Source: Cladocopium goreaui
Lineage: Eukaryota; Sar; Dinophyceae; Suessiales; Symbiodiniaceae
Reading direction: 5' to 3'
Assembly (NCBI GenBank): GCA_947184155.2
Contig: CAMXCT020003201.1
Location: 397,501-461,500, forward strand
DNA: 64,000 nt
Each line of letters opens with the position of its first letter. Position 1 is the first letter of the stretch. Made by a program: the position numbers and the translations under genes. Positions 19,272-30,080 of this stretch are shown one piece after another. The notes under the pieces are model-generated. The model was given only the letters and a program-made list of their open reading frames with translations. It was not told the DNA's origin and made no database searches.

Positions 19272-22083
19272 GAAGGGATTCAGCACTTGGCTTGGACCTG
19301 GGGGTGGTGAGATCATACCACTCTCACATCCGATCAATGATGAGCTGGGGAAGGCCTATGCTCGCGCAGTGACGAAGTATGGAAAGGAGGGCCTTATCCC
19401 AGTGATGGAGGAGAATGGAGTGTACAACTTCTACATTCGAGAAGAAGAGCTTCAAGATCATGTGGCATCACCAGAAACACCTGATGGAGGACCTCGAGAT
19501 CGACATGGAGTTCATTGGAGCATTCCAGATGATGAGGCAAGACCAGCTTCAGCAGGTTCGAGAAGTCGGTCAAGATCCCATAGACCGGTTTGTGCAGTTG
19601 AAGGAGGAGATCAACCGATCTTGGATGAAGAGGCTGGACCTGATGCTGGAGATCCTGGAGAACAAGTTGAGGCTCGTCCAGCTCGACCAGGTTGGTCGCC
19701 AACTACGCCTTCAGAGGAGGAGAGAAAGGAGCACGAGAGCTCGGGCCATGCAGTGTTCAGGAACTGGTGTGAACAATGCCTTCAAGCCACGGGCTATGCG
19801 CAGAAGCACACCCGGAAAGACCACTCCAAGGACATGCTGCCGACGATTTCCATGGACTTCTTCTACATGAATGAGGATCCCAATGCCCGACCTCATCTGG
19901 TTGCAGTTGATCGCAAGACGGGCATGATGATGGCGACAGCCTTGGAAAAGAAGGGCGGTGCTGACTCTACGGGGCGCAAGCTGCTCACGCGGTTCTTGGA
20001 ACTTCTTGGCTACAAAGAGATGGTCTTGAAGAGTGACGGCGAGCACACCATGGTCAAGCTGAAGAAGGACGCGGCTAGGGAGGCAGCAACAATCACAAAA
20101 GCTGTCTTCGAGGAATCACCAGCAGGTGACAGCAAGGCAAATGGTGAAGCTGAGGCGGCGGTTCGGGAGGTGAAATGGAGAATCAGAGCAATTCACCTGA
20201 CCTTGGAAAAGAAGTTGGGTATCAAGCTTGAAGATGGCCATCCACTTGTTCAGTGGATCCCCCGCTATGCTGCAGAGCAAGCCAATCGTTTTCGAATTGG
20301 AGCTGATGGCCGAACACCTGAAGAACGCCGCACAGGGAAGAAATGGGTAAAGCCTTTACCCCTCTATGGCGAGAAGATCCTGATCAAGCCAGCTGGAAAG
20401 GGGAAGAAGACCGACATGGCTCGAATGAGACCAGCTCCATTTGTTGGTTGTCACAACAGGTTTGGGAGCGTGTTGGGCATGACATCAGAAGGTGTGATCG
20501 TGGGCAGTGGCTTTCATCGACTTGCCGATGACGAGCAGTGGGAGCCTCTAGATGCAGACCTTCGAGGAGCACCTTGGGATGTTCGAGCCTATGTGAGACG
20601 AGCTCAACCTGAAGATCAACAACAACTTCCGGCCCAACAACAGCAGCTGGTGGTCTTGCAACCTGGAGGACAAGCTCAAGCACAACCTGTTCTACCTGCA
20701 CAAGCTGGAGGAGATGAAGTTAGAGTACCAGGCGCTGATTCACCTGCCGAAGGCGTTGGTGGGCCAAGCGCCAGTGAGCAGAGGCCTGGAGTTGCAAAAG
20801 CCTGGCCTGTGAGAAGGGAGCATTTGCAGAAGTTTGGCAAAACAATTGGATGCCCGGGGTGCACTTCCTTGGCACGTGGTGTGGGTTTCCAACAAATTGC
20901 CCACAACAACGAATGCAGAGACCGCATCAAGAGGGGCATCGAGAATGAGATCAAGTTGAAGGAGGTTGAAAACAAGAGGCTGAAAGCCGAGGACAAAGCT
21001 GAGGAGGCGATTCGTGAGGAAGTGCCTTCACAGCCCGTTTCACAAGATCTACAACAAGGTGTTGCACTTGGAGCACCTAGCAGCTCGAGCAGACCGGTGG
21101 AATTCGTCCAAGACGATGCGGTGCTGGAGCCCTCTTTTGATGATTCACCTTCCAGTCCAATGAAGCGGAAGGGTGGTGAGCAAGATGTGCAGGACGTGGA
21201 CGACCTTTTCCGTGAGGCTGAGGCTGAGGAGATTGCCAATGGTCCATCGCCTGCGCAGTCTGCAGCAGTGGAATGGTTGGCCGAGATCATGGGCAGCTTG
21301 GAAGCGGCACAGACGCTAGCTGATCTGGCGGCCATGGATGTGATTGAGGTTTTCTCCCCATCACGGGTGAACCTGGAGGTGAAGAGGTTTGGACTTCGCC
21401 CGGGTTGCGCCATTGACTTGGATGAGATGAAGCCTGATGGAACAGAGCACTGGGACTTGGACAAGGGCACAGACTTCCAACAGCTGTTGGACCTGATTGC
21501 GCTGGAGCAGCCTTACCTGATCACATCGAGTCCACCGTGCTCTACGTTCAGTCCATTGAGGAGGCTGAGCAACTTCAAGAGGAACCAAGTTGAGGTTGAA
21601 GCTGAAGAGCTCTTGGGGAGGGCGAGACTTCAAAAGGCTATGAAATGCTGCAAACAGCAGGACGAGCAGGGAGGGGTGTTTGTGCATGAACATCCAAAAG
21701 GCGCTAGCAGTTGGTTAGAGCCGGAGGTCGTTGAGGTGAAGAACATGCCTGGAGTCAGAGTGGTGCAATCGCCTATGTGCCGGTTTGAGATGAAACTGGA
21801 GGATGACAAGGGCGAGATGCAGTATGTGCGCAAGGAGACGCTCTTCATGACCAACAGCAAGTTTGTCGCTGAGGAGTTGGAGGGCGTGTGCGAGAACAAG
21901 CTCAAAGGAGTTGAAGTTCATCGGCATGTACATCTCATTGGGGGCCAAAGAGCAAAGATGGCCCAGAAATATCCGGTGGCCTTGGTGGAGGCAGTCTTGA
22001 GAGGTCTCAAGAGAGAGCTGAGGGCGAGAGGAGACATCAGTGTGCTGGAAGAGATGCTGAGTGGACCTTCGCCTGACGACTAG
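19156..22083 (+). CDS. Copia integrase plus methyltransferase-like domain
   Basis: Coding sense starts near 19,222 (QVADVHKILISAAKL); the Met at 19,156 is only the first start codon in the frame. Integrase zinc motif: H193, H198, C205, C208. Catalytic triad: D234 (SMDFFY), D294 (KSDGEH), E331 (NGEAEAAV), spacing about 36. A Gln/Pro-rich and basic linker (about 470-700) follows. Residues about 729-945 resemble a Rossmann-type cytosine-5 methyltransferase: VIEVFSPSR (AdoMet-loop position), SSPPCSTFSPLRR with the candidate catalytic Cys795, and VHEHP in the place of the ENV motif. The frame ends at a TAG at 22,081. Integrase inserts the cDNA; the role of the extra domain is inferred. Confidence 0.9.
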   Translation: MSTARGSSMARMLPGMMRRLTGQVADVHKILISAAKLHEKGFSTWLGPGGGEIIPLSHPINDELGKAYARAVTKYGKEGLIPVMEENGVYNFYIREEELQDHVASPETPDGGPRDRHGVHWSIPDDEARPASAGSRSRSRSHRPVCAVEGGDQPILDEEAGPDAGDPGEQVEARPARPGWSPTTPSEEERKEHESSGHAVFRNWCEQCLQATGYAQKHTRKDHSKDMLPTISMDFFYMNEDPNARPHLVAVDRKTGMMMATALEKKGGADSTGRKLLTRFLELLGYKEMVLKSDGEHTMVKLKKDAAREAATITKAVFEESPAGDSKANGEAEAAVREVKWRIRAIHLTLEKKLGIKLEDGHPLVQWIPRYAAEQANRFRIGADGRTPEERRTGKKWVKPLPLYGEKILIKPAGKGKKTDMARMRPAPFVGCHNRFGSVLGMTSEGVIVGSGFHRLADDEQWEPLDADLRGAPWDVRAYVRRAQPEDQQQLPAQQQQLVVLQPGGQAQAQPVLPAQAGGDEVRVPGADSPAEGVGGPSASEQRPGVAKAWPVRREHLQKFGKTIGCPGCTSLARGVGFQQIAHNNECRDRIKRGIENEIKLKEVENKRLKAEDKAEEAIREEVPSQPVSQDLQQGVALGAPSSSSRPVEFVQDDAVLEPSFDDSPSSPMKRKGGEQDVQDVDDLFREAEAEEIANGPSPAQSAAVEWLAEIMGSLEAAQTLADLAAMDVIEVFSPSRVNLEVKRFGLRPGCAIDLDEMKPDGTEHWDLDKGTDFQQLLDLIALEQPYLITSSPPCSTFSPLRRLSNFKRNQVEVEAEELLGRARLQKAMKCCKQQDEQGGVFVHEHPKGASSWLEPEVVEVKNMPGVRVVQSPMCRFEMKLEDDKGEMQYVRKETLFMTNSKFVAEELEGVCENKLKGVEVHRHVHLIGGQRAKMAQKYPVALVEAVLRGLKRELRARGDISVLEEMLSGPSPDD
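21334..21993 (+). other. Methyltransferase-like domain between integrase and RT
   Basis: The order VIEVFSPSR, AIDLDE, SSPPCSTFS, VHEHP and a following RVVQSPMC strand mirrors motifs I, II, IV and VI of C5-DNA methyltransferases. PPC is kept, but the motif I Gly-rich loop and the ENV motif are altered, so activity is doubtful. Retrotransposon-borne DNA methyltransferases have been reported in dinoflagellates; whether this is the same lineage needs an alignment. Confidence 0.6.
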
Positions 22084-23696
22084 GGGCAATCCTAGACCCA
22101 GAACTTGTGAAGAAGGGCAAGCAGGAGGAATTGGATTGGTTGAGGAAAGAGAAGGTTTATGAGCGCATACCGATGCGTGAGGTGGAGGGCCCATTGCTGA
22201 AGTTGAAGTGGGTCAACGTGAACAAGGGCGACACAGTCAACCCAAAGATCAGATGCCGGCTGGTGGCCAAGGAGGTGAAGAAAGCCAAGCCCTTGGAGAG
22301 CCAGTTGGGTGGAGCCGACACTTTCTCTTCCACGCCTCCAGTTGAGGCGATCTACTCGCTGATGAGCATCTTCATGACGGACTTCGAGGATGGCAAGACT
22401 CGGAGATTGGCAACATGGGACATTTCCCGTGCACACTTCATGGGAACAGCGCCTCGACAACTGTTCCTGCAGCTTCCAGAGGAAGATCAAAATCTACCTG
22501 GTGACACGGAGCCGATGGCAGGGAGGCTTCTCAAGAGCATGTACGGCACTCAAGATGCAAGCAAAATCTTTCAGGATGACTATCAGGGCTACCTTCGTCA
22601 GGAGGGTGCGGAGTTTTCTCGACTATGCCCATCTATCTTCAAGATCAGCAGTCGTGGTCTTCTTGGAGCAGTTCATGGAGATGACTTCATGGTGGCTGGG
22701 GAGCCCGAGAACCTGAAGTGGTTTGACGAGGTGCTCAACCGGCGATACACTGCCAGGTGGGAGAACACACTTGGAGATGGGTATGGGGAGATGTTTTTCC
22801 TCAACAGATTGGTGAGGTACATCCCAGATGGAGCGGATGGGCCGGCGCTGGAGATTGAGGCAGACGCCCGGCATGCAGAGATCCTGATGAAGGAGTTTAA
22901 CTTTGACGACAAGACCAAGGGCAGCGACATTCCTGAGGAGAAGATGTCGCAGTCGGAGCTGATTGATTCAGAGCGGCAGCCAGCCTTGGAGCAGAAGCAG
23001 GTGACTATGTTCCGCAGCATGGTGATGCGGATGGCATACATGAGTGTGGATCGGCCGGACTTGTGTCATGTGGTCAGATCCCTTGCATCTTCGATGAAGA
23101 ACCCGAAGATGGTGGATTGGCTTCGCTTGAAGAAGGCGGTGCGCTACTTGATCAAGCAGCCCTACTTGAAGAGGATTTTCAAGTTGCAGAACAAGAAGGA
23201 TTTGCGTGTTGAAGCCTGGTCAGACAGTGATTGGGCAGGAGATCTCAAGACCAGGAGATCGACGACGGGTTCAGTCGTGAAGGTCGGCACTCACACGGTC
23301 TTGGTGAAGGGTGCCAGCCAGAAAGTTGTGGCGCTGTCATCATCGGAGTCGGAGTTCTACGCGATGTGCCGGACTTCGACATTGGCTGAGTTTGTGAGGG
23401 GCATTTTGCTCTTCTGGGAAATGCCACAGACCGTGGTTCGCCTTCGAGTTGACAGTTCGTCAGCAAAGGCTATGTCAGAACGTCATGGAGTTGGGGCGAG
23501 CAGGCATATCCAAGCTCGCTATCTCTGGCTACAAGACAAAGTATTTGCACGTGAACTTGAAGTGACAAAGGTGAATGGAAAATTCAACGACAGTGACCTG
23601 GTCACGAAGGTGCAGACGAAGAACGTGATCGAGTCGCACCTGGCTAGGTTGGGCTTTCACCGAAGTGGCAGGAGCGGCCATAAGGCACTGACGTGA
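22084..23696 (+). CDS. Copia reverse transcriptase and RNase H
   Basis: Open from just after a TGA at 22,074 in this frame (LDPELVKKGKQEELDW) to TGA 23,694-23,696. RT motifs: TWDISRAHF (Asp, 22,419) and VHGDDFMV in place of the copia YVDD. RNase H motifs: SDSDWAGDLKTRRSTTG, SSSESEFYA and RVDSSSAK, matching the D-E-D set of copia RNase H. The preceding integrase frame ends in the next frame at 22,083, so a frame shift separates the two parts. The enzyme copies the RNA into cDNA using the primer site at 17,370. The HGDD form is not a disabling change: both Asp residues remain. Confidence 0.95.
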
Positions 23697-23740
23697 ACCT
23701 GGCCAGACTCCGCTACCGGTGGAGCTTTCTTTTGCAATTT

Positions 23741-23759
23741 AGCTGTCAAGAGGACAGCT
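23741..23759 (+). other. Perfect short hairpin near the copia 3' end
   Basis: AGCTGTC, loop AAGAG, GACAGCT: a 7-bp perfect stem, 15 bp before the 3' LTR. It may structure the RNA 3' end. Confidence 0.5.
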
Positions 23760-23768
23760 GCATCGCAC

Positions 23769-23774
23769 AGGGGG
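23769..23774 (+). other. Polypurine tract (short)
   Basis: AGGGGG lies directly before the 3' LTR, where plus-strand DNA synthesis is primed. It is very short for a polypurine tract. Confidence 0.5.
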
Positions 23775-23855
23775 TGCAATTCCCATAGACATTTCACATG
23801 GTAGCCATCTGGGGCACAAATGACTGATTCCAGGGAGACATAAGGGGTATTTGCA
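23775..23855 (+). repeat. 3' LTR (81 bp)
   Basis: Identical to the 5' LTR except C for T in the gaga(t/c)ataagg part. It ends TTTGCA. Confidence 0.95.
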
Positions 23856-23860
23856 CATCC
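23856..23860 (+). repeat. Target-site duplication, right copy
   Basis: CATCC, matching 17,284-17,288. Confidence 0.85.
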
Positions 23861-23980
23861 CCTATATTTCATATATCCCCTATTAATATTAAATATTTAT
23901 ATTGATGATATCTCCCAAGAATCCACTATTCCATGTGGAAACTTGACCTACAAAATATTTTGAAAGATGATCAGCTCCAG

Positions 23981-24091
23981 AATCCGACGATCTCCAAGGA
24001 TTGCTCGATACTCCCGCGGCCAGGAGTACAAGAGGCCTTTGGCAGCCGGCAGGGGCTGAAAGATACTGGCTTACTGGGGAAACTAACATGG
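23981..24091 (+). CDS. Exon candidate, unidentified
   Basis: Acceptor agctccag, 37 codons in phase 0 (NPTISKDCSILPRPGVQEAF...), donor gttagt. The minus strand is also open and reads fairly well, so the strand is not certain. Confidence 0.35.
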
Positions 24092-24498
24092 GTTAGTTAC
24101 ACGTTGTACATTATGATATGATATTTTTACATATTTGTACAGGTTATTACCAAATTTGAAACTATATGATGGTTCGGCCCAATAAGTGTGAAATGGGGTA
24201 CATCCCTTATAAAGCTGGGAAAGTACGAAGGTGTAGAGCTCTGTCGTTTGGACAAAGGAGGCCGCAATTTCATGAATATCTCTTCAGGAAGCAAAAGAAC
24301 ACAAAATTCCAATAAACCACATTCCAGAAATTGGTTGTAATGTTCATAGATCCAAATTAGATCCAAATGAATTGTGATTCAAAATAGTACATCAAAACTT
24401 GAACTTATTTGGTGGATATGTCCTAGTCCTTAGGACATCACCGATGTTTTTTCCATGGTTTTTCCTACCCCCGATCCACCCAGTCATTGGGCGTCCAG

Positions 24499-24585
24499 GC
24501 ATTTCGACTGGAGATCCGCCAACTTCAACGGCATTTGGATCTTTGGACAGCGAGCTCCTGGCAAAAATCGTGGATTCCATGGGAA
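24499..24585 (+). CDS. Exon candidate, unidentified
   Basis: After acceptor gcgtccag the reading ISTGDPPTSTAFGSLDSEL...AKIVDSMGK is open. The donor is unclear. Confidence 0.3.
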
Positions 24586-24641
24586 AATTTGATGGGAAAA
24601 TCCCATGGGCCATGGGTAAAAATCGATGATGTTCCCAGCTA

Positions 24642-24746
24642 TACCCTCTGGTTATGTCAAAATAGCTATTGAAAATGGCCATTTATAGTGAGTTTTCCCA
24701 TTAAAAATGGTGATTTTCCATAGCTATGTTAGTTGACCAGAGGGTA
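24642..24746. repeat. MITE family 1 copy
   Basis: TACCCTCTGGTTATGTC ... GTTGACCAGAGGGTA. Confidence 0.85.
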
Positions 24747-25197
24747 TAGACCTTATTAAAAAAGAGGAGCTTCCATTGCCATGTTTGATATTGTTTGATG
24801 ACCAGAGGGTAACACATGTTGTATATTTCTGTGAATTCACATATCCATAAAAACCAGCTATTTTGGTTTCATCACAGGGATTTTGGCTCATACTATAGCC
24901 ATAGAAATGATGTTCGGCAAAATCTCTGGTTTCATGGGGATTGTGGATTTAGATGGATTTAGTACCGTAACTTCATCACGAATAAGATCATCAGATGATT
25001 TGCCCCAAAGGCATTGGAAAGTTGGCCAGAACCAATCGCACCACGTGAACCAAGTCTTCAGACAACTCTCCCTGCAACCCATGTACTGGAAATATGGGTG
25101 GTGAAAAGTACAGCAACCACTGAGAAACCTAGGGCTCCTGAATTCTACATCAACCCTTTATGCAGGTTGTAGATACCATAACGGCTGGGTTACCAAG

Positions 25198-25262
25198 GGA
25201 CCATCGTCCCTAGGTTGCAACGATTCTGGTGTACCTGAAGACGATACCCCAAGGGGCCGGAG
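25198..25262 (+). CDS. Exon candidate, unidentified
   Basis: Acceptor ggttaccaag and a canonical donor gtgaga frame GPSSLGCNDSGVPEDDTPRG. The product is not recognised. Confidence 0.35.
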
Positions 25263-25679
25263 GTGAGACAGAATTCAACCAGGTCAATGTCCAGGTGGGC
25301 CGAAGCGGGCATAGCATAGACTAAGCTGCGCCGCCCACAAGTTTCTGGTAACCTGGTGGACCTTATATGCCAAGTTTCAATCAGCATTCCAGAGCAAGAC
25401 TAGCAGGTGTAGCTGCGCCTTTTTGGGTCTAAATATAGGCTACCCCAGAAAGCCATGGTTTAAGATGGTTTAACATATGGCCACATATTGGGGTATGGGC
25501 AGACCCATGCTGTGTATCCCACCAAACACACAACTGGTCTCATCCTTTGAACATTGATGTCCTCCAAGTCATACTTGGGATGTACCAAAACCATCCAGTG
25601 GTTTTTTATGGAGATACAGTATGGTTAGCAATTGCCATCTAGGTATGGGTGAAAATTAGATCCCCAAAAAATGGATGGT

Positions 25680-25783
25680 TACCCTCTGGTAATTTAACAT
25701 AGCTATTGAAAATGGCCATTTATAGTGAGTTTTCCCGTTAAAAATTGTGATTTTCCATAGTTATGTTAGTTTACCAGAGGGTA
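25680..25783. repeat. MITE family 1 copy
   Basis: TACCCTCTGGTAATTTAACA ... TTAGTTTACCAGAGGGTA. Confidence 0.85.
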
Positions 25784-27131
25784 ACAATAGGAAAGAACAG
25801 AATCTGCAATTTCCTGGGCCTTCAAGTTTGTGTCCTTCCCATATCAACTTGGTGGGTGAATCTCCCCATGTCGATTGCTGGGATCTATGACAAGCATGTT
25901 ATGGGTATGGGCCATGCGGTATGGGTATATTTCCGAATGATCAACCCAAAATGGCTGGTTTCAGATTCTGAAAATGACCATTTGGTATCCAGAAACTGTG
26001 GGTCCAAATGATCAACCCCATTATTGAAGCATACCTGGCACCTCGATGTCATATCTCGATGCCTTGATCCCCAAGGGCCCCAAGGTTTGCACCCTGGAAA
26101 CCTTGGTTTTTCTCGCTGGGAAAATCATCGAAAGAAATTTGTGTGATCTTCCAGCAAGCCAGGTTTAACTACCAGAGGGTAGTGTGGACATATGACAATA
26201 AGATACAAGAAGAATTATAGTGATACCATACATTATAATATATTACAGTCCTTCATTAGATATGTATTATACATTATTATACCATTGGCTATTAGATATA
26301 CCATTGTATTTACAATTATATAGTCACCAAATCTTGGAATAATGTATGGTAACCATTCATTAGATATTTAGAACACTATATATCTATGGCAACCTCTGTA
26401 TAATTGTTGTTTATGGAAATATACCACATATACCCTCATTGGATATATTATTCCATCATATCCCTAATATTTATTCCAATTATGGATATATATATATATA
26501 TATACACATAATATATATATATATACACATAATACCTCAATTATTCCATAATATCCGATGAAATATACCATATTGGGGATATAATATGCTATTTCATGGC
26601 TTGTGGAATTTCATGGAATATATCCAATGGAATAATGAAATATACAACATATCCAGGTGAGGCCGCTGGAAGGTGCTGCGGCCATTTGGCCCAACGTGCC
26701 TTGATCCAACGGGGCCGAGGTCTACCTTGGGGCCAAAGGGTACAAAAACCATAGGAAAACCATGGGAAAATGGTGATCTATCTGAGAAAAATTGGGATTT
26801 TCCATGAAATTTTGTAGTTGGTGATTGCTAGATCCATTTTCATGATGGTTTATGGGTTGCCATGTTAGAAAATTATAGTAACCTCTAGTATTCATGGAAA
26901 CTCAAGCAACGTTCAGCCTTGGGAGGGTATCAACTGATTAAATCCATCAAACGCCAATCTGTCATGACTGTCATGGTTAAATCATGTTCCCAAGTTTGTT
27001 CGTGATCAAATCCCAGGTTTTTTGATGATTCAATGGCATGTTTTGCCTAAAAATTAGGTTACCCCATGTTGTTTTTTTCGCAAAGTTCGATGGTTTATGG
27101 GGCTTACCATCATGTTCCGTCTATATTTCAG

Positions 27132-27197
27132 CTGCTGGGCTCCGCAAAAAAAACCACCGGTCAACCCTCACTGATGTTCTGGGCTGGCCCAGATTGA
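27132..27197 (+). CDS. Exon candidate, unidentified
   Basis: Acceptor tatatttcag, 21 codons (LLGSAKKTTGQPSLMFWAGP...) and a TGA. Evidence is the acceptor and composition only. Confidence 0.25.
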   Translation: MLGSAKKTTGQPSLMFWAGPD

Positions 27198-27504
27198 TTT
27201 GTACCAAATTGATGGTGAACAAACATGTGGATACATTGAAACCGACAAACCAAGAACTCAGTCTCAGCATGTCTCAGCAATCTGTTTTCAGCAGTGAAAA
27301 GCCAGGGTTCAGTGGACGAAATCCCATCGAATCTTTGTTGCTGCATTTCCAGCATCTATATCTGATGCCGGAATCCTTGGCTAAGGTAAACCACCAAACC
27401 GCATGTTTGTTGCTTAAAGCCATCTTTGCTGGCCAAATTCACCTTTCGGATGCTTCAACCCACCATTTTCAAAGAGTGAAATCCACTTTTCCGTGGCATC
27501 AACC

Positions 27505-28247
27505 ATCATAAAACCACCATGTTTAATAGGTGTTCTTTCAGAAACCATCACAAAACCACCATTTTTCTTAGAGAAACCATGATAAACCACCATGTTTCTT
27601 AGAGAAACCATGATAAACCACCATGTTTCTTAGAGAAACCATGATAAACCACCATGTTTCTTAGAGAAACCATGATAAACCACCATGTTTCTTAGAGAAA
27701 CCATGATAAACCACCATGTTTCTTAGAGAAACCATGATAAACCACCATGTTTCTTAGAGAAACCATGATAAACCACCATGTTTCTTAGAGAAACCATGAT
27801 AAACCACCATGTTTCTTAGAGAAACCATGATAAACCACCATGTTTCTTAGAGAAACCATGATAAACCACCATGTTTCTTCGAGAAACCATGATAAACCAC
27901 CATTTTTCTTAGAGAAACCATGATAAACCACCATTTTCTTAGAGAAACCATGATAAACCACCATTTTTCTTAGAGAAACCATGATAAACCACCATTTTTC
28001 TTAGAGAAACCATGATAAACCACCATTTTTCTTAGAGAAACCATGATAAACCACCATTTTTCTTAGAGAAACCATGATAAACCACCATTTTTCTTAGAGA
28101 AACCATGATAAACCACCATTTTTCTTAGAGAAACCATGATAAACCACCATTTTTCTTAGAGAAACCATGATAAACCACCATTTTTCTTAGAGAAACCATG
28201 ATAAACCACCATTTTTCTTAGAGAAACCATGATAAACCACCATTTTT
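27505..28247. repeat. 31-bp minisatellite, about 24 copies
   Basis: The unit reads TTAGAGAAACCATGATAAAC followed by CACCATGTTTC. The left half carries CCATGTTTC and the right half CCATTTTTC, with the switch near 27,890 next to a single cttcgag variant. There are no unique spacers between units. Because 31 is not a multiple of 3, the open minus-strand frame through it is an artefact of the repeat. Confidence 0.95.
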
Positions 28248-28273
28248 TATAGGTTTTTCACCCATCCACCAAG

Positions 28274-28443
28274 CTGTGCCGGGCCGAGTGCCCCGTGCCA
28301 CCGTGCCGGGTGCCGCCCAGGTGGATGTCTTGGGTCGTCCCCATGAGGCGACGAGTCACCAGGCGAAGCCGGTGCTACAGGCACCCGGTTTTTTCGTCGC
28401 TCCGTCGAAAGCGGTGATGGAAATCGCCATGGCTTTGGAATAG
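28274..28443 (+). CDS. Exon candidate directly after the minisatellite
   Basis: A strongly GC-rich island after acceptor tccaccaag is open for 56 codons (VPGRVPRATVPGAAQVDVLG, HEATSHQAKPVLQAPGFFVA, SKAVMEIAMALE) to TAG 28,441. The real exon may end earlier at a GC donor near 28,432, because the tail ggctttgga recurs in the repeats to the right. Confidence 0.4.
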
Positions 28444-29978
28444 ATATCTAATATCTATATATATATATATATCTATATATATATCTATGGTTAAGCCATG
28501 ATTATCCATAATTATTATTATTATCAAATGGTTAATGATATATATGGCTTTGGAATAGCCTAGTTTTTTCTGGTTAATGATAATAGTAATCATGGATGAT
28601 ATCCTAATGATGGTTAAACATTATTATCCTAATGATGGTTAATCATGGATAATAATGTTTAATAGGAATAGATATCATCTAATATCATCTAATATCATCT
28701 AATATCTATATATCTATGGTTAACATCCATGGTTAAATATGGTTAATATATCCATGGTTTATTAATGGTTTAATATATCTATTAATGGATAAATCGCCAT
28801 GATAAGTTAGATATAACCATTGGTTAATGATATATATGGCTTTGGATATAGATCTATAAATATATATATATATTAATTATGGAGATTTCCATCCATTGGT
28901 TAATAATGATTAATCATGGATAATAATGTTTAATAGGAATAGATATCTATCTAATATCTATCTTTATAGATAGATATCTATGGTTGTATTGGTTAAATAT
29001 CCATGGTTTAACAATGTACTATAGATATCTAACCAATAGGCATGGTTTAATGGTTAATGACGGTTAATGATTTTCAAAGGGGTTATCATGGTTAAGCCAT
29101 TATTATCCATGATTATTATTATTATATATTATTATTATTATCAAATGGTTAAAGATGGTTAATCATGGATAGTTATCATGCATCTGTTAATTATGGATGA
29201 TAACCATGGAGATTGAAAATTAGATCTTTGCTTCAATGAGAATTTCCATAATTAATTTTGTTTAATAGGCCATGAAAATATTACAATATGTACTAAATAG
29301 CTTATTTTTTTCATTGTGTAATATTGTAATAGGCCTATGATTAAATCTCCACTGGGATATTACAATATTACTAGGCCATTACAAAGCCATGGGCATCTTA
29401 AGCCATGATTACAGATGGTAATATGGTAATATAACATTACTTTATATTAATATCATGGTTAATATATGATGATAATATGATATGTTAATGTAGATTATAT
29501 CCATTGATATCCCCTATGTTTCCTATATATATATCCATTCATGATTTGGATATCAGAAAATGACCATTTTAAGAGGGAAAATGTTGCTAATCCAGTGGAA
29601 TTGGAAGTCGCCTATTTTCAGAATCCATAGGGATCGTTACTGGGTGAATCCTTAGAAATTTGGATTTCAAGAAATGATTTCAGCATCCAAAAAAATATTG
29701 GACACGTGGTGGAAGCCTGGATTGATCATGGAGATTGGTTAATGTACTTTTTCCCAATATACTTCCTCATAATTGTCCGATGGACAGAAACGATTATGGA
29801 TGATAGGTATGGATAATGTATGTTATGGACAATCCCTGGATGATAGGTATGATAACGGAGTGTTAATGGATGCCATTATGGAATCCGAATGTTCATGGTC
29901 CACTTATCTTTATGGATGATAATGGATACTATCGTGGAAAAACAAGGAAATAGTTGTTGGATGTTGTTGGTTCCGAAG
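28444..29978. repeat. AT-rich tract of GGTTAAT/ATAATG repeats
   Basis: Many short degenerate repeats of ggttaatgat, catggataataatg and tatctaatatc, with TA microsatellites. One block (ggttaatcatggataataat) recurs at about 28,637 and 28,900. No gene is seen. Confidence 0.7.
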
Positions 29979-30042
29979 GATACTGTCTTTGTTGATGATC
30001 AGAAATTCTATGTTTTTGGAGATGATTTCGGCCAACCTCCTG
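29979..30042 (+). CDS. Exon candidate, unidentified
   Basis: Acceptor ggttccgaag, 21 codons plus one base (DTVFVDDQKFYVFGDDFGQP), donor gtgctt. The product is not recognised. Confidence 0.35.
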
Positions 30043-30080
30043 GTGCTTGAACAAAGGACCAGTTGGATGTCGAGATAGCC

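Larger units (their letters stand above)
17289..23855 (+). mobile_element. Complete Ty1/copia LTR retrotransposon with methyltransferase-like domain
   Basis: The element is 6,567 bp long, has 81-bp LTRs that differ at one position, TG...CA ends, a CATCC target duplication, a tRNA-iMet-like primer site and a short purine tract. The gene order is gag with two zinc knuckles, protease, integrase, methyltransferase-like domain, RT and RNase H. Integrase before RT makes it Ty1/copia, not Ty3/gypsy. At least four frame changes interrupt the coding region (near 18,279, about 19,000-19,040, near 19,219 and near 22,080), so this copy as written cannot make one polyprotein. The near-identical LTRs suggest recent insertion. 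Confidence 0.95.

Noticed and set aside
17289-23855. Ty3/gypsy element
   Set aside because: Integrase precedes RT and RNase H, and the RNase H motifs are copia-type.
24880-24900. Dinoflagellate spliced-leader relic (ttttggctca)
   Set aside because: Only ten bases match and the CCGTAGCC part is absent; likewise a split match at about 32,874-32,900.
27505-28247. CRISPR-like array of 31-bp repeats
   Set aside because: The units are directly adjacent without unique spacers, and the genome is eukaryotic; it is a minisatellite.
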